DNA of 64,000 bases from Paramesorhizobium sp049065735 (GTDB lineage Bacteria > Pseudomonadota > Alphaproteobacteria > Rhizobiales > Rhizobiaceae): assembly GCF_049065735.1 (NCBI RefSeq), contig NZ_JBAKHD010000001.1, positions 310,001-374,000 on the forward strand. The letters run 5' to 3'. The notes beneath the pieces are model-generated. The model did no database searches. It was not told the DNA's origin and saw only the letters and a program-made list of their open reading frames with translations. Positions 49,564-56,506 of this stretch are shown one piece after another (position 1 is the first letter of the stretch; the number at the start of each line of letters is the position of its first letter). The translations under genes and the position numbers were made by a program.

Positions 49564-49938
49564 CTATTCCGCCCCCGTCCGCAGCTTCATCTCCCCCAGC
49601 ATCTCATCCGTCAGCGCGCCGACCGGCATCGCATCCACGCTCTTTTCGGTCTCTCCCTGTGCCACGGCGCTCCCCGGCTTCTGCCCCTGCATCCGCACCA
49701 TATACTCCCGCGCGCGCTGGCGCCGGGCTTCCAGCGCTGCGCGCCTTGCCTCTCCGGCTGCCTTGTCTGCCTCGCAAACCCGGCAGATCGGGTTGCCGAG
49801 CGCGTCCACGCCGTCAAAGCCGATATATTCGATGGAACGGACCTGCCGGGGAGGAGTCGGGGTCTCTATCGAGCCCGCATGGGCCGGTGGGATGAAGGCA
49901 GGCGTCAGCGCCAACAGTGCGATAAATCGAAATGACAT
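49564..49938 (-). CDS. Hypothetical exported protein
   Basis: A 124-residue protein with a clear signal peptide (MSFRFIALLALTPAFIPPAH, cleavage after AHA). The mature part has YIGFDGVDALGNPICRVCEA with a CRVC pair, a basic helix KAAGEARRAALEARRQRARE, and a polar C-terminus. The CxxC pair could bind metal or be redox-active. No family recognised beyond its occurrence next to glyS in related genomes (recollection, not checked). Confidence 0.65.
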   Translation of the reverse strand: MSFRFIALLALTPAFIPPAHAGSIETPTPPRQVRSIEYIGFDGVDALGNPICRVCEADKAAGEARRAALEARRQRAREYMVRMQGQKPGSAVAQGETEKSVDAMPVGALTDEMLGEMKLRTGAE

Positions 49939-50082
49939 TGTTCATTCCCCGCATGAATGATGCCGTGACTCCTAGCATTCAGCGGTTTCGATCCCGTCTC
50001 CGCGATCCCTAGCATTTTAACGATCCCGCTTGTTTTCTTGCGCTGCTCGAAGCCCTTGTGTAGGCAAATGGCCGACAGGAGA

Positions 50083-51051
50083 ATGGATGTGCCTGAAACA
50101 GCCAGCATAAATGACGAGGCGCTCGCCCGCGCGGCGCGGATCTTGGGCGATGGCGGGCTTGTCGCTATTCCCACCGAGACCGTTTACGGCCTCGCCGCCG
50201 ACGCCACAAACGGCCTGGGGGTCGCGAAGATTTTCGAGGCCAAGGGCCGCCCGCGCTTCAATCCGCTGATCTGCCATGTGTCCGATGCCGCCATGGCGGA
50301 ACGCTTCGTCGAAATCGATCCCTTCTCGCGCCGCCTGATCGACGCCTTCTGGCCGGGTCCGCTTACGCTGGTGCTGCCGCTCAAGCAAGACGCTGCCGTC
50401 CATCCGCTGGTGACAGCCGGGCTCTCCACGCTGGCGGTGCGCATGCCGCGCGGGGCTGCGGGCGAGATCATCGCCATGCTGGACCGCCCGCTCGCCGCCC
50501 CCAGCGCCAACACCTCCGGCCGCATCAGCGCGACGAGCGCCGAGGCCGTCGCCGACGATCTGGGCGCGAAGGTGGACATGATCCTCGACGCGGGCCCATG
50601 CCCGGTCGGGCTGGAATCCACCATCGTCAAGATCGAAGGCGAAGTGATTTCGCTGCTCCGCCCCGGCGGTCTGGCGGCTGAGGAGATCGAGGCCTTGACC
50701 GGCAAAACGCTGCACCGCCTCGACCAGCGCGCCGCCATCCAAGCCCCCGGCATGCTCGCCTCGCACTACGCCCCCCGCGCCGTCATGCGCCTCGATGTGA
50801 CCGAAATCGAACCCGGCGAGGCGCTGCTCGCCTTCGGCCCCATGCGAGCCAAGGGCGCGGACCGCGCCTCGCATCGCCTCAACTTAAGCGAGGCGGGCGA
50901 CTTGCGCGAGGCGGCGGTGCATCTTTTCGATTATATGAAGCGTCTCGACGCGACGGGCGCGGGCATCATTGCCGTCGAGCCCATCCCGCATGACGGGCTG
51001 GGCGAGGCGATCAACGACCGCCTGGCTCGAGCGGCGGCGCCGAGAGAATAG
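50083..51051 (+). CDS. L-threonylcarbamoyladenylate synthase (Sua5/YrdC/YwlC family)
   Basis: Makes threonylcarbamoyl-AMP from threonine, bicarbonate and ATP for the t6A37 modification of ANN-decoding tRNAs. About 322 residues: YrdC domain (about 1-200) with GLVAIPTETVYGLAADATNG, KIFEAKGRPRFNPLICHVSD (the K-G-R-P motif) and LAAPSANTSGRISATSAEAV (SxN), plus a Sua5 C-terminal domain (about 220-320; QAPGMLASHYAPRAVMRLDV). Start is uncertain: ATGs at 50068 and 50083 and a GTG at 50089, with AGGAG at 50077-50081. Confidence 0.92.
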   Translation: MDVPETASINDEALARAARILGDGGLVAIPTETVYGLAADATNGLGVAKIFEAKGRPRFNPLICHVSDAAMAERFVEIDPFSRRLIDAFWPGPLTLVLPLKQDAAVHPLVTAGLSTLAVRMPRGAAGEIIAMLDRPLAAPSANTSGRISATSAEAVADDLGAKVDMILDAGPCPVGLESTIVKIEGEVISLLRPGGLAAEEIEALTGKTLHRLDQRAAIQAPGMLASHYAPRAVMRLDVTEIEPGEALLAFGPMRAKGADRASHRLNLSEAGDLREAAVHLFDYMKRLDATGAGIIAVEPIPHDGLGEAINDRLARAAAPRE

Positions 51052-51075
51052 TTGTTAGATGAAGGCCCATACGAT

Positions 51076-51237
51076 CACCCCCCTCTGCCCTGCCGGGCAT
51101 CTCCCCCTCAAGGGTGGAAATTACGCTTCCATTGACGTTCGGCACCAATCGCCAACATCGCAGAATGAGCGATTGCGCTCCTGTCGGCCAATCTCCCCCC
51201 ATAAGCGGGAGATGCCCGGCAGGGCAGAGGGGGGGTA
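51076..51237. repeat. RIME/Bru-RS-like palindromic element, copy 5
   Basis: 162 bp; ends as in other copies, but the inner hairpins have diverged (CCCCCTCAAGGGTGGAAAT and CTCCCCCCATAAGCGGGAG). Core CCAATCGCCAACATCGCAGA. Ends 30 bases before the FAD-linked dehydrogenase gene. Confidence 0.88.
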
Positions 51238-51267
51238 TGCAACGCGCCGAAGAGAAGGTAACTATCA

Positions 51268-52698
51268 ATGACCGTCCAGCCCACCACCCCGGATTCCGCC
51301 CTTCTCGACCGCTTCGCCGCCATTGTCGGCGAAAAGAATGCGCTGCGAGCGCCTGAGGACATCGCGCCCTACCTCATCGAGCAGCGCGACCTCTATCACG
51401 GCCGAGCCGCGATGGTGCTGCGCCCTGGCTCGGCGGAGGAAGTCTCCGCCATCCTCAAGCTCGCCACCGAAACCGGTACGCCCATCGTGCCGCAGGGCGG
51501 CAATACCGGCCTTGTCGGCGCGCAGCAGCCCGATGGCAGCGGCCGCGCCATCATCCTGTCACTGTCGCGCATGAACCGCATCCGCTCCATCGACACCGCA
51601 GGCCATCTTGCGACGGTGGAGGCAGGCGTGGTGCTGAAAAATCTGCAGGATGCGGCGGCGGAAGTGGGTCTGCTCTTCCCGCTCTCGCTCGGCGCGGAGG
51701 GCTCCTGCCAGATCGGCGGCAATCTTTCATCGAATGCGGGCGGCACGGCGGTGCTCGCCTATGGCAATACGCGTGAGCTCTGCCTCGGGCTGGAGGTGGT
51801 GCTGCCGACGGGCGAGATCCTCAACGATTTGCGCTATGTGAAGAAGGACAACACCGGCTACGATCTGAAAGACCTTTTCATAGGCGCGGAAGGCACGCTC
51901 GGCGTCATCACCGCTGCCGTCATGAAGCTTTATCCTCAGCCCAAGGGCAAGGGCGTCGCCTATGCGGGCCTCAAAAACCCCGATAATGCGCTGAAGCTGC
52001 TGGGCCTTGCGACCGAACATGCGGGGCCCGCGCTCACCGGCTTCGAGCTGATGCCGCGCATCGGCGTCGAGTTCACCGTGCGCCATGTCGAGGGCGTGCG
52101 CGATCCGCTGGAAACTCCGCATGACTGGTATGCGCTCATCGACATTTCCTCCTCGCGCTCGTCCGACGACGCCCGCGCTATCCTCGAGACGATCCTGACG
52201 GAAGCCTATGAGGCCGGTCTGGTTCAGGACGCGGCGATCGCCGAAAGCGTCGCTCAAGAAAAGATGTTCTGGAAAATGCGCGAGGAGATGTCTTGGGCGC
52301 AGAAGCCCGAGGGCGGGTCGATCAAGCATGACATCTCCGTGCCCGTCGCCTCCATCCCCGCTTTCATCGAGGAAGCGGGCAGGGCTGTCGAGGAGATGAT
52401 ACCAGGCGCGCGCATCGTCTGCTTCGGCCATATGGGCGACGGCAACTTGCATTATAACATCTCGCAGCCGGTCGGCGCCGATAAGCGGGCCTTCCTCGCC
52501 CGCTGGGGCGAGGTCAACCACCGCATCCACACCATCGTCGCCCGCTATGGTGGCTCCATCTCCGCCGAGCACGGCATTGGCCAGCTGAAGCGCGAGGAGC
52601 TCGTGCATTTCAAAAGCCCGGTGGCGCTGGCCTTGATGAAGAAAATCAAGGCGGCATTCGATCCGGCGGGGATCATGAATCCTGGGAAGGTGATTTGA
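51268..52698 (+). CDS. FAD-linked 2-hydroxyacid dehydrogenase (D-2-hydroxyglutarate dehydrogenase/GlcD-like)
   Basis: A 476-residue flavoenzyme of the FAD-binding type 4 group. The PCMH FAD domain (about 40-220) has IVPQGGNTGLVGAQQPDGSG and LGAEGSCQIGGNLSSNAGGT; the C-terminal domain has ARIVCFGHMGDGNLHYNISQ and GGSISAEHGIGQLKREELVH, typical of D-2-hydroxyglutarate or D-lactate dehydrogenases, including a metal site (His in GHMGDGNLH and Glu/His in AEHGIG). It stands alone, without glcE/glcF, which favours the single-chain D-2-hydroxyglutarate dehydrogenase group. AAGGTAA-like site before ATG. Confidence 0.87.
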   Translation: MTVQPTTPDSALLDRFAAIVGEKNALRAPEDIAPYLIEQRDLYHGRAAMVLRPGSAEEVSAILKLATETGTPIVPQGGNTGLVGAQQPDGSGRAIILSLSRMNRIRSIDTAGHLATVEAGVVLKNLQDAAAEVGLLFPLSLGAEGSCQIGGNLSSNAGGTAVLAYGNTRELCLGLEVVLPTGEILNDLRYVKKDNTGYDLKDLFIGAEGTLGVITAAVMKLYPQPKGKGVAYAGLKNPDNALKLLGLATEHAGPALTGFELMPRIGVEFTVRHVEGVRDPLETPHDWYALIDISSSRSSDDARAILETILTEAYEAGLVQDAAIAESVAQEKMFWKMREEMSWAQKPEGGSIKHDISVPVASIPAFIEEAGRAVEEMIPGARIVCFGHMGDGNLHYNISQPVGADKRAFLARWGEVNHRIHTIVARYGGSISAEHGIGQLKREELVHFKSPVALALMKKIKAAFDPAGIMNPGKVI

Positions 52699-52754
52699 AC
52701 ACTCACCACCTGCAGTCTTGAAATTTTTCGCCACGTGAAATAGATTACCGGAGT

Positions 52755-52783
52755 GAACAGGGAGATTTCTCCCCCTGTTCTTT
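52755..52783 (+). terminator. Terminator behind the FAD-linked dehydrogenase
   Basis: GAACAGGG/CCCTGTTC eight-pair stem with an inner GAGA/TCTC pair, then TTTC. About 57 bases behind the stop codon. Confidence 0.6.
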
Positions 52784-52803
52784 CGCGTTAGATAAAGAAT
52801 TGG

Positions 52804-52840
52804 ACCCGCACGATAGCCTGCCAGCCCGTGCGGGTTTTCT
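52804..52840 (+). terminator. Second, stronger terminator hairpin
   Basis: ACCCGCACG/CGTGCGGGT, nine perfect pairs around 14 bases, followed by TTTCTTT. Two terminators in tandem end the upstream transcript. The remaining stretch 52841-53207 contains no gene I accept: a GC-rich part to 52986, then an AT-rich part (52987-53170) that probably holds the promoter of the DUF6101 gene. Confidence 0.65.
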
Positions 52841-53207
52841 TTATCGTCAGCGTGATCCTGATGGTTATGCTCATCATTTTCACTCCGTTCGAGGGCGAGG
52901 CGCTCGCCTGCGCTGGCGTAGCCCATCTCCGCCAGCGCGCCGGGGCTGGCTCCCGGCGCCTGCTGCTTCCGCTCTCGACGTTGTGACATTAGAACAAGTG
53001 TAATAAAATTGTGAAGAAGTTTTTCTTCAGCAGTTTATAAACAAATTCAATGCAATGGCCCGCCTGATGCTTACCAGAACCTTACTCATGGTTTCATTCT
53101 GCTAACCATCTGCGAAATCAGGAAAATTTAACTGAACTAATTAAGCGCGCCGGTAATAAACCGCGCCTATTCTCTCACACAACGAGGCCATGAATGGCCC
53201 AACACAC

Positions 53208-53257
53208 GGGAGACCGGAAAACCGGCCCCGGGACGACAGGGAGACCGGAACACCGGC
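53208..53257 (+). repeat. Tandem 19-base repeat in the leader of the DUF6101 gene
   Basis: GGGAGACCGGAAAACCGGC (53208-53226) and GGGAGACCGGAACACCGGC (53239-53257), period 31 bases, with one mismatch. Each has a CCGG/CCGG mini-hairpin and a purine-rich GGGAGA that resembles a ribosome site. Confidence 0.6.
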
Positions 53258-53286
53258 TCTCAGGAGAGACAGAGGCGTACAGAAAC

Positions 53287-53853
53287 ATGATGAACCAAGG
53301 GCTGAAGCCAGTATGGGCAGGCCGCGAATTGCGGCTCGATCCTTTTCATTTTCCGCAGGTGGCGACTTACACCGCGCGGGATGAGGGGGGTGATGTCACC
53401 TTCACCATTACCGAGCGCGGCGCGGTGATCCGCCGCATTCTGCCGGAAAGCGGGGTGCCCATGTCCATCGCTCTGCCCGCCCGCGCGTTTCAGGGCGTCA
53501 CGGCCCGCGCGGTGGAAGATGAGTTCGGCGGGATCACCGTCACGCTGGAACTGATGCACGCGGACCCGCAACTGTCAGTGCCGCTTCTGGTGGCGCATGA
53601 TCTGGATGACGTCGCCGCCGACTGGCGCGCCTGGTCCGCCGCCTTCAATCTGCCGATGATGCTGGTGGAAGAAGACGGCGTCGCCCGTCCGCTCGAGGAA
53701 AGCATGGGCCCGGTCGGGGTCGCCCAGCCGCAGCCGCGCCGCCAGGGGCACGAGCCCCGCCGCCGCCGCCCCCGCTTCCTCGCCCGCCGCAAGACCGGCA
53801 ATCTCGGCGTCCGGCTTGTGGTGTCGGGGACGGAGATTATCGCGCGGAGGTGA
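53287..53853 (+). CDS. DUF6101 family protein
   Basis: A 188-residue protein seen in Hyphomicrobiales: conserved ELRLDPFHFPQVATY near the N-terminus, RGAVIRRILPESGVPMSIAL, FQGVTARAVEDEFGGITVTL and LVAHDLDDVAADWRAWSAAF; the tail is very basic (RRQGHEPRRRRPRFLARRKT), suggesting nucleic-acid or membrane contact. Function unknown; the DUF number is from memory. An in-frame ATG at 53194 would add 31 residues rich in rare codons (AGA, GGA, ACA) and covering a tandem repeat, so I place the start at 53287, behind AGAGGCG. Confidence 0.7.
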   Translation: MMNQGLKPVWAGRELRLDPFHFPQVATYTARDEGGDVTFTITERGAVIRRILPESGVPMSIALPARAFQGVTARAVEDEFGGITVTLELMHADPQLSVPLLVAHDLDDVAADWRAWSAAFNLPMMLVEEDGVARPLEESMGPVGVAQPQPRRQGHEPRRRRPRFLARRKTGNLGVRLVVSGTEIIARR

Positions 53854-53854
53854 A

Positions 53855-54000
53855 GCGCCCTCCTTCCCCCTTGCGGGGAAGGTGTCTGCGGCGCAGACGG
53901 ATGGGGGTGGTGACGTTTATGCTTGCTCCGAAGACTGTGGCGCAAACGTTACCACCCCCACCCGGCCCTTCGGGCCACCCTCCCCGCAAGGGGAGGGAGA
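53855..54000. repeat. Palindromic element with CCTTCCCCCTTGCGGGGAAG ends, copy 2
   Basis: Edges GCGCCCTCCTTCCCCCTTGC and CTCCCCGCAAGGGGAGGGAG; middle GGATGGGGGTGGTGACG and complement; right part variant GGCCCTTCGGGCC. It fills the gap between the convergent DUF6101 and ClpP genes, reaching to four bases from the clpP stop. Confidence 0.85.
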
Positions 54001-54004
54001 CCAC

Positions 54005-54604
54005 TCATCCCTCCCGAACCGTCAACACCCGATCCACCAGCCCCCATTCCACAGCCTCTTCTGCCGTCATGAAGAAGTCCCGGTCCATCGCCTTTTCGAA
54101 CTCTTCATAGGAACGCCCGCAATGCTCGGCATAAAGCCGGGTCATCCGCTGCTTCGTCTTCAGCGCTTCCTCGGCATGGATCATGATGTCGGATGCCTGC
54201 CCCTGAAACCCACCCAATGGCTGGTGGATATGGATGCTCGCATTGGGCAGGGCGACGCGCTGGCCGGGCTCGCCCGCCATCAGTAGGAATGATCCCATTG
54301 AGCGCGCCGTGCCCATGCAGAGCGTATGCACCGGCGCGCGGATGAGACGCATGGTGTCGTACATGGCAAGGCCGCTGGTCACCACGCCACCGGGCGAATT
54401 GATATAGAGGTGGATCGGCTTCGTCGGATTCTCCGCTTCCAGAAACAGCAGCTGCGCGCAGACGAGCGCCGAAATTGTGTCGTTCACCTCCCCGTTCAGG
54501 AAGATGATCCTTTCGCGCAGAAGACGGGAATAGATGTCGAAGGACCGCTCCCCTCTTGAGGATTGTTCCACGACCATAGGGACGAGTTGCATCGCTTCGC
54601 GCAT
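54005..54604 (-). CDS. ATP-dependent Clp protease proteolytic subunit, paralogue
   Basis: A 199-residue ClpP-family serine peptidase. The catalytic triad is in place: Ser102 in MGTARSMGSFLLMAG, His127 in ASIHIHQPLGG and Asp176 in AMDRDFFMT. The usual bacterial ClpP motif (G-x-A-A-S-M-G-A) is changed here to GTARSMGS. There is no clpX or tig next to it, so this is a second, stand-alone clpP copy as found in many alphaproteobacteria; it may form mixed rings or serve special substrates. GATTGGAG precedes the start. Confidence 0.88.
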   Translation of the reverse strand: MREAMQLVPMVVEQSSRGERSFDIYSRLLRERIIFLNGEVNDTISALVCAQLLFLEAENPTKPIHLYINSPGGVVTSGLAMYDTMRLIRAPVHTLCMGTARSMGSFLLMAGEPGQRVALPNASIHIHQPLGGFQGQASDIMIHAEEALKTKQRMTRLYAEHCGRSYEEFEKAMDRDFFMTAEEAVEWGLVDRVLTVREG

Positions 54605-54652
54605 GGGCGAACTCCAATCTTTCTCGAAAATATCGGCTAATATCCTGCCGCG

Positions 54653-55000
54653 TCAGGCGGCGAGCATGAGGGCCGGGCTGTTGCTGTTGGCCGCGGCCGG
54701 TTCCATCCGCTTGCCCTTTATGCCGGTCAATTCATGGATGACCCTGAGGCAGGTGCCGCCATCGTCGTTCGGGACGATGCGGAAGGTGACGAGGCTTTCG
54801 GTGAAGGGCGCTTTCGTTTCCCGCATCCGGTAGCTGACTTCCTCGCCCTGTGTCACGCTCGCCGCCTCCATATCGGCCAGCGCGCCATCGGGCAGCCAGT
54901 TCTGCCGGAATTCGGGAATGCTGATCGCGCGCCAGACCTTCTGCGGCGGCTCGTCGATCTCGAATTCCATCTCGATTGTTTTGTCCTGTTCTGCGCTCAT
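54653..55000 (-). CDS. SRPBCC (AHSA1-type) domain protein
   Basis: A 115-residue lipid/ligand-binding fold protein: KTIEMEFEIDEPPQKVWRAI at the start, WLPDGALADMEAASVTQGEE, and VTFRIVPNDDGGTCLRVIHE. These Aha1-like START-fold proteins often accompany an ArsR regulator. Its start overlaps the ArsR stop by four bases, so the two form an operon. Ligand unknown. Confidence 0.85.
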   Translation of the reverse strand: MSAEQDKTIEMEFEIDEPPQKVWRAISIPEFRQNWLPDGALADMEAASVTQGEEVSYRMRETKAPFTESLVTFRIVPNDDGGTCLRVIHELTGIKGKRMEPAAANSNSPALMLAA

Positions 55001-55311
55001 TGATCCATATCCTTCAGCAAGACCTTGAGCGCTTCGATGCGCTGCGGCCAGAAGGCGCGATATTTCGCCAGCCACTCGGCGATGAACGCCAGCCCTTGCG
55101 GGTCGACCTCGTAATTCACGAAACGCCCCTGCCGCTGTTCTTTCACGAGCCGAGCGCTCCGCAGAACCGAAAGATGCTGCGACATCGCCGGCTGGCTGAT
55201 CTCCATCCCCTCCCGCAAAGCACTCGCATTCATGCTGCCCCCGGCAAGCTTCTCAAAGATCGCGCGGCGGGTGGGGTCGGCCAGGGCTCTGAATATGTCA
55301 GTGTCTGTCAT
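54997..55311 (-). CDS. ArsR family transcriptional regulator
   Basis: A 104-residue winged-helix regulator: MTDTDIFRALADPTRRAIFE, helix-turn-helix EGMEISQPAMSQHLSVLRSA, wing VKEQRQGRFVNYEVDP. No cysteine pair for metal binding is present; this branch (with SRPBCC partners) is usually metal-independent. It probably represses its own operon. Confidence 0.9.
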   Translation of the reverse strand: MTDTDIFRALADPTRRAIFEKLAGGSMNASALREGMEISQPAMSQHLSVLRSARLVKEQRQGRFVNYEVDPQGLAFIAEWLAKYRAFWPQRIEALKVLLKDMDQ

Positions 55312-55384
55312 GGAAGACAGATAAGCATGGACTTATGTGATTTGCAAGAGAGATTTGAGGATCGTTTGAAGGTGGCGCGTGGGC

Positions 55385-55545
55385 ACACCCCCTCTGCCCT
55401 GCCGGACATCTCCCCCTCAAGGGGGAAGATTGGCTGTGACACCCGCTTTCGCCAATCATCAACGTCGCAAGATAAAGCGCCTTCATCGTTGAAGGCTAAT
55501 CTCCCCCCTTGAGGGGGAGATGCCCGGCAGGGCAGAGGGGGGTAT
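55385..55545. repeat. RIME/Bru-RS-like palindromic element, copy 6
   Basis: 161 bp; ends ACCCCCTCTGCCCTGCCGGA and complement, core CCAATCATCAACGTCGCAAG. It lies in the leader of the ArsR-SRPBCC operon and behind the enoyl-CoA hydratase gene. Confidence 0.9.
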
Positions 55546-55566
55546 TGTCCCGCCAACGTTTCATTT

Positions 55567-56316
55567 TCACCTCTTCTTCGCCAAAAACGCCGCCACCGCC
55601 TCGCGCGCTTCTTGCGAAGTCAGCCGCTCGGCAAAGTGCTTCGCCTCCCGCGCGATGCGATCGCCGACCGGCTCATCCGCCCCGCGCAGCAGCGCCTTGG
55701 CGATCTGCATCGCCTGTGGAGGCCGGGCAGCAACCGCGCGGGCGGCTTCGAGCGTGGCCGACTCAAGTTCCTCCGCCTCAACGATGCGATACACGATCCC
55801 GGCCTCTTTCGCCGCTTCTGCCGAAAATCCTTCGCCCAGTGCCAGGAGCGCAAATGCCTTCTGATAGCCCATCAAACGGGGCGCCAGCAGGCTCGACCCC
55901 GCCTCCGGCACCAGACCCAGATCGACGAAAGGCGTGCGGAAAACCGATTGCGGCGTGGCGAAGGTCAGGTCGCAATGGAGATGGATCGTCGTGCCGATGC
56001 CGATGGCAAGGCCATCCACGCCCGAGACGATGGGCTTTTTCGCGGTCGAAAGCGCGTTCAGGAAATCGAGCACCTCCGCGCCAAGGCTGCCCCCACTCGC
56101 CGCCGCCATGAAATCCTGCATGTCGTTGCCGGCGGAAAACGCGCCGGGAGCGCCGAAAAACACATGCACACGGATGGCATGGTCCGCGTCACCCTTGCGC
56201 AGCGCCTCGGCCATGGCTGCATACATGGCGCGGGTGAGGGCGTTTTTCTTCTCTGGGCGGGTGATGCGGATGATCTGCACCGCGTCCTGCCGTTCGATGA
56301 TGATGTGTTCGGACAC
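55567..56316 (-). CDS. Enoyl-CoA hydratase/isomerase family protein
   Basis: A 249-residue crotonase-fold enzyme from a GTG start with AAAGGAGAG upstream. The CoA-binding and oxyanion-hole segments are visible: PEKKNALTRAMYAAMAEAL, FSAGNDMQDFM, IVSGVDGLAIGIGTTIHLHC, and FVDLGLVPEAGSSLLAPRLM (catalytic Glu region). Expected to hydrate or isomerise enoyl-CoA in beta-oxidation. It lies downstream of an acyl-CoA dehydrogenase gene on the same strand, separated by a palindromic repeat. Confidence 0.88.
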   Translation of the reverse strand: MSEHIIIERQDAVQIIRITRPEKKNALTRAMYAAMAEALRKGDADHAIRVHVFFGAPGAFSAGNDMQDFMAAASGGSLGAEVLDFLNALSTAKKPIVSGVDGLAIGIGTTIHLHCDLTFATPQSVFRTPFVDLGLVPEAGSSLLAPRLMGYQKAFALLALGEGFSAEAAKEAGIVYRIVEAEELESATLEAARAVAARPPQAMQIAKALLRGADEPVGDRIAREAKHFAERLTSQEAREAVAAFLAKKR

Positions 56317-56352
56317 TGGAGTTCTCTCCTTTAATGCGACGGTTGCGGCATT

Positions 56353-56503
56353 GCGCCCTCCTTCCCCCTTTGCGGGGAAGGTGTCTGCGGAGCAGACGGA
56401 TGGGGGTGGTGACGTTTGTGCTTTTGCTGGAGAAAGTGGCGTACACGTCACCACCCCCATCCGCCCGCTAACGCGGGCACCTTCCCCGCAAGGGGGAAGG
56501 ACG
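56353..56503. repeat. Palindromic element with CCTTCCCCCTTGCGGGGAAG ends, copy 3
   Basis: Edges GCGCCCTCCTTCCCCCTTTG and complement; middle GGATGGGGGTGGTGACG and complement. Sits between the acyl-CoA dehydrogenase and enoyl-CoA hydratase genes, three bases from the dehydrogenase stop codon. Confidence 0.85.
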
Positions 56504-56506
56504 GCC

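Noticed and set aside
49980..50015. tRNA-like T-arm sequence (GGTTTCGATCCCG)
   Set aside because: No acceptor, D-arm or anticodon-arm partner can be found on either strand.
52828..52986. Possible 52-residue membrane peptide (GTG start, hydrophobic N-terminus)
   Set aside because: The start codon lies inside the stem of a strong terminator hairpin and there is no ribosome site.
51727..52989. 420-codon open frame on the minus strand
   Set aside because: Antisense shadow of the FAD-linked dehydrogenase gene.
53194..53286. N-terminal extension of the DUF6101 protein
   Set aside because: Its codons are atypical (AGA, GGA, ACA), and it covers a tandem repeat; the conserved part begins later. Not fully excluded.
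3575..55545. CRISPR-like array of repeats
   Set aside because: The repeats are palindromic intergenic elements spread over tens of kilobases, without regular spacers or cas genes.
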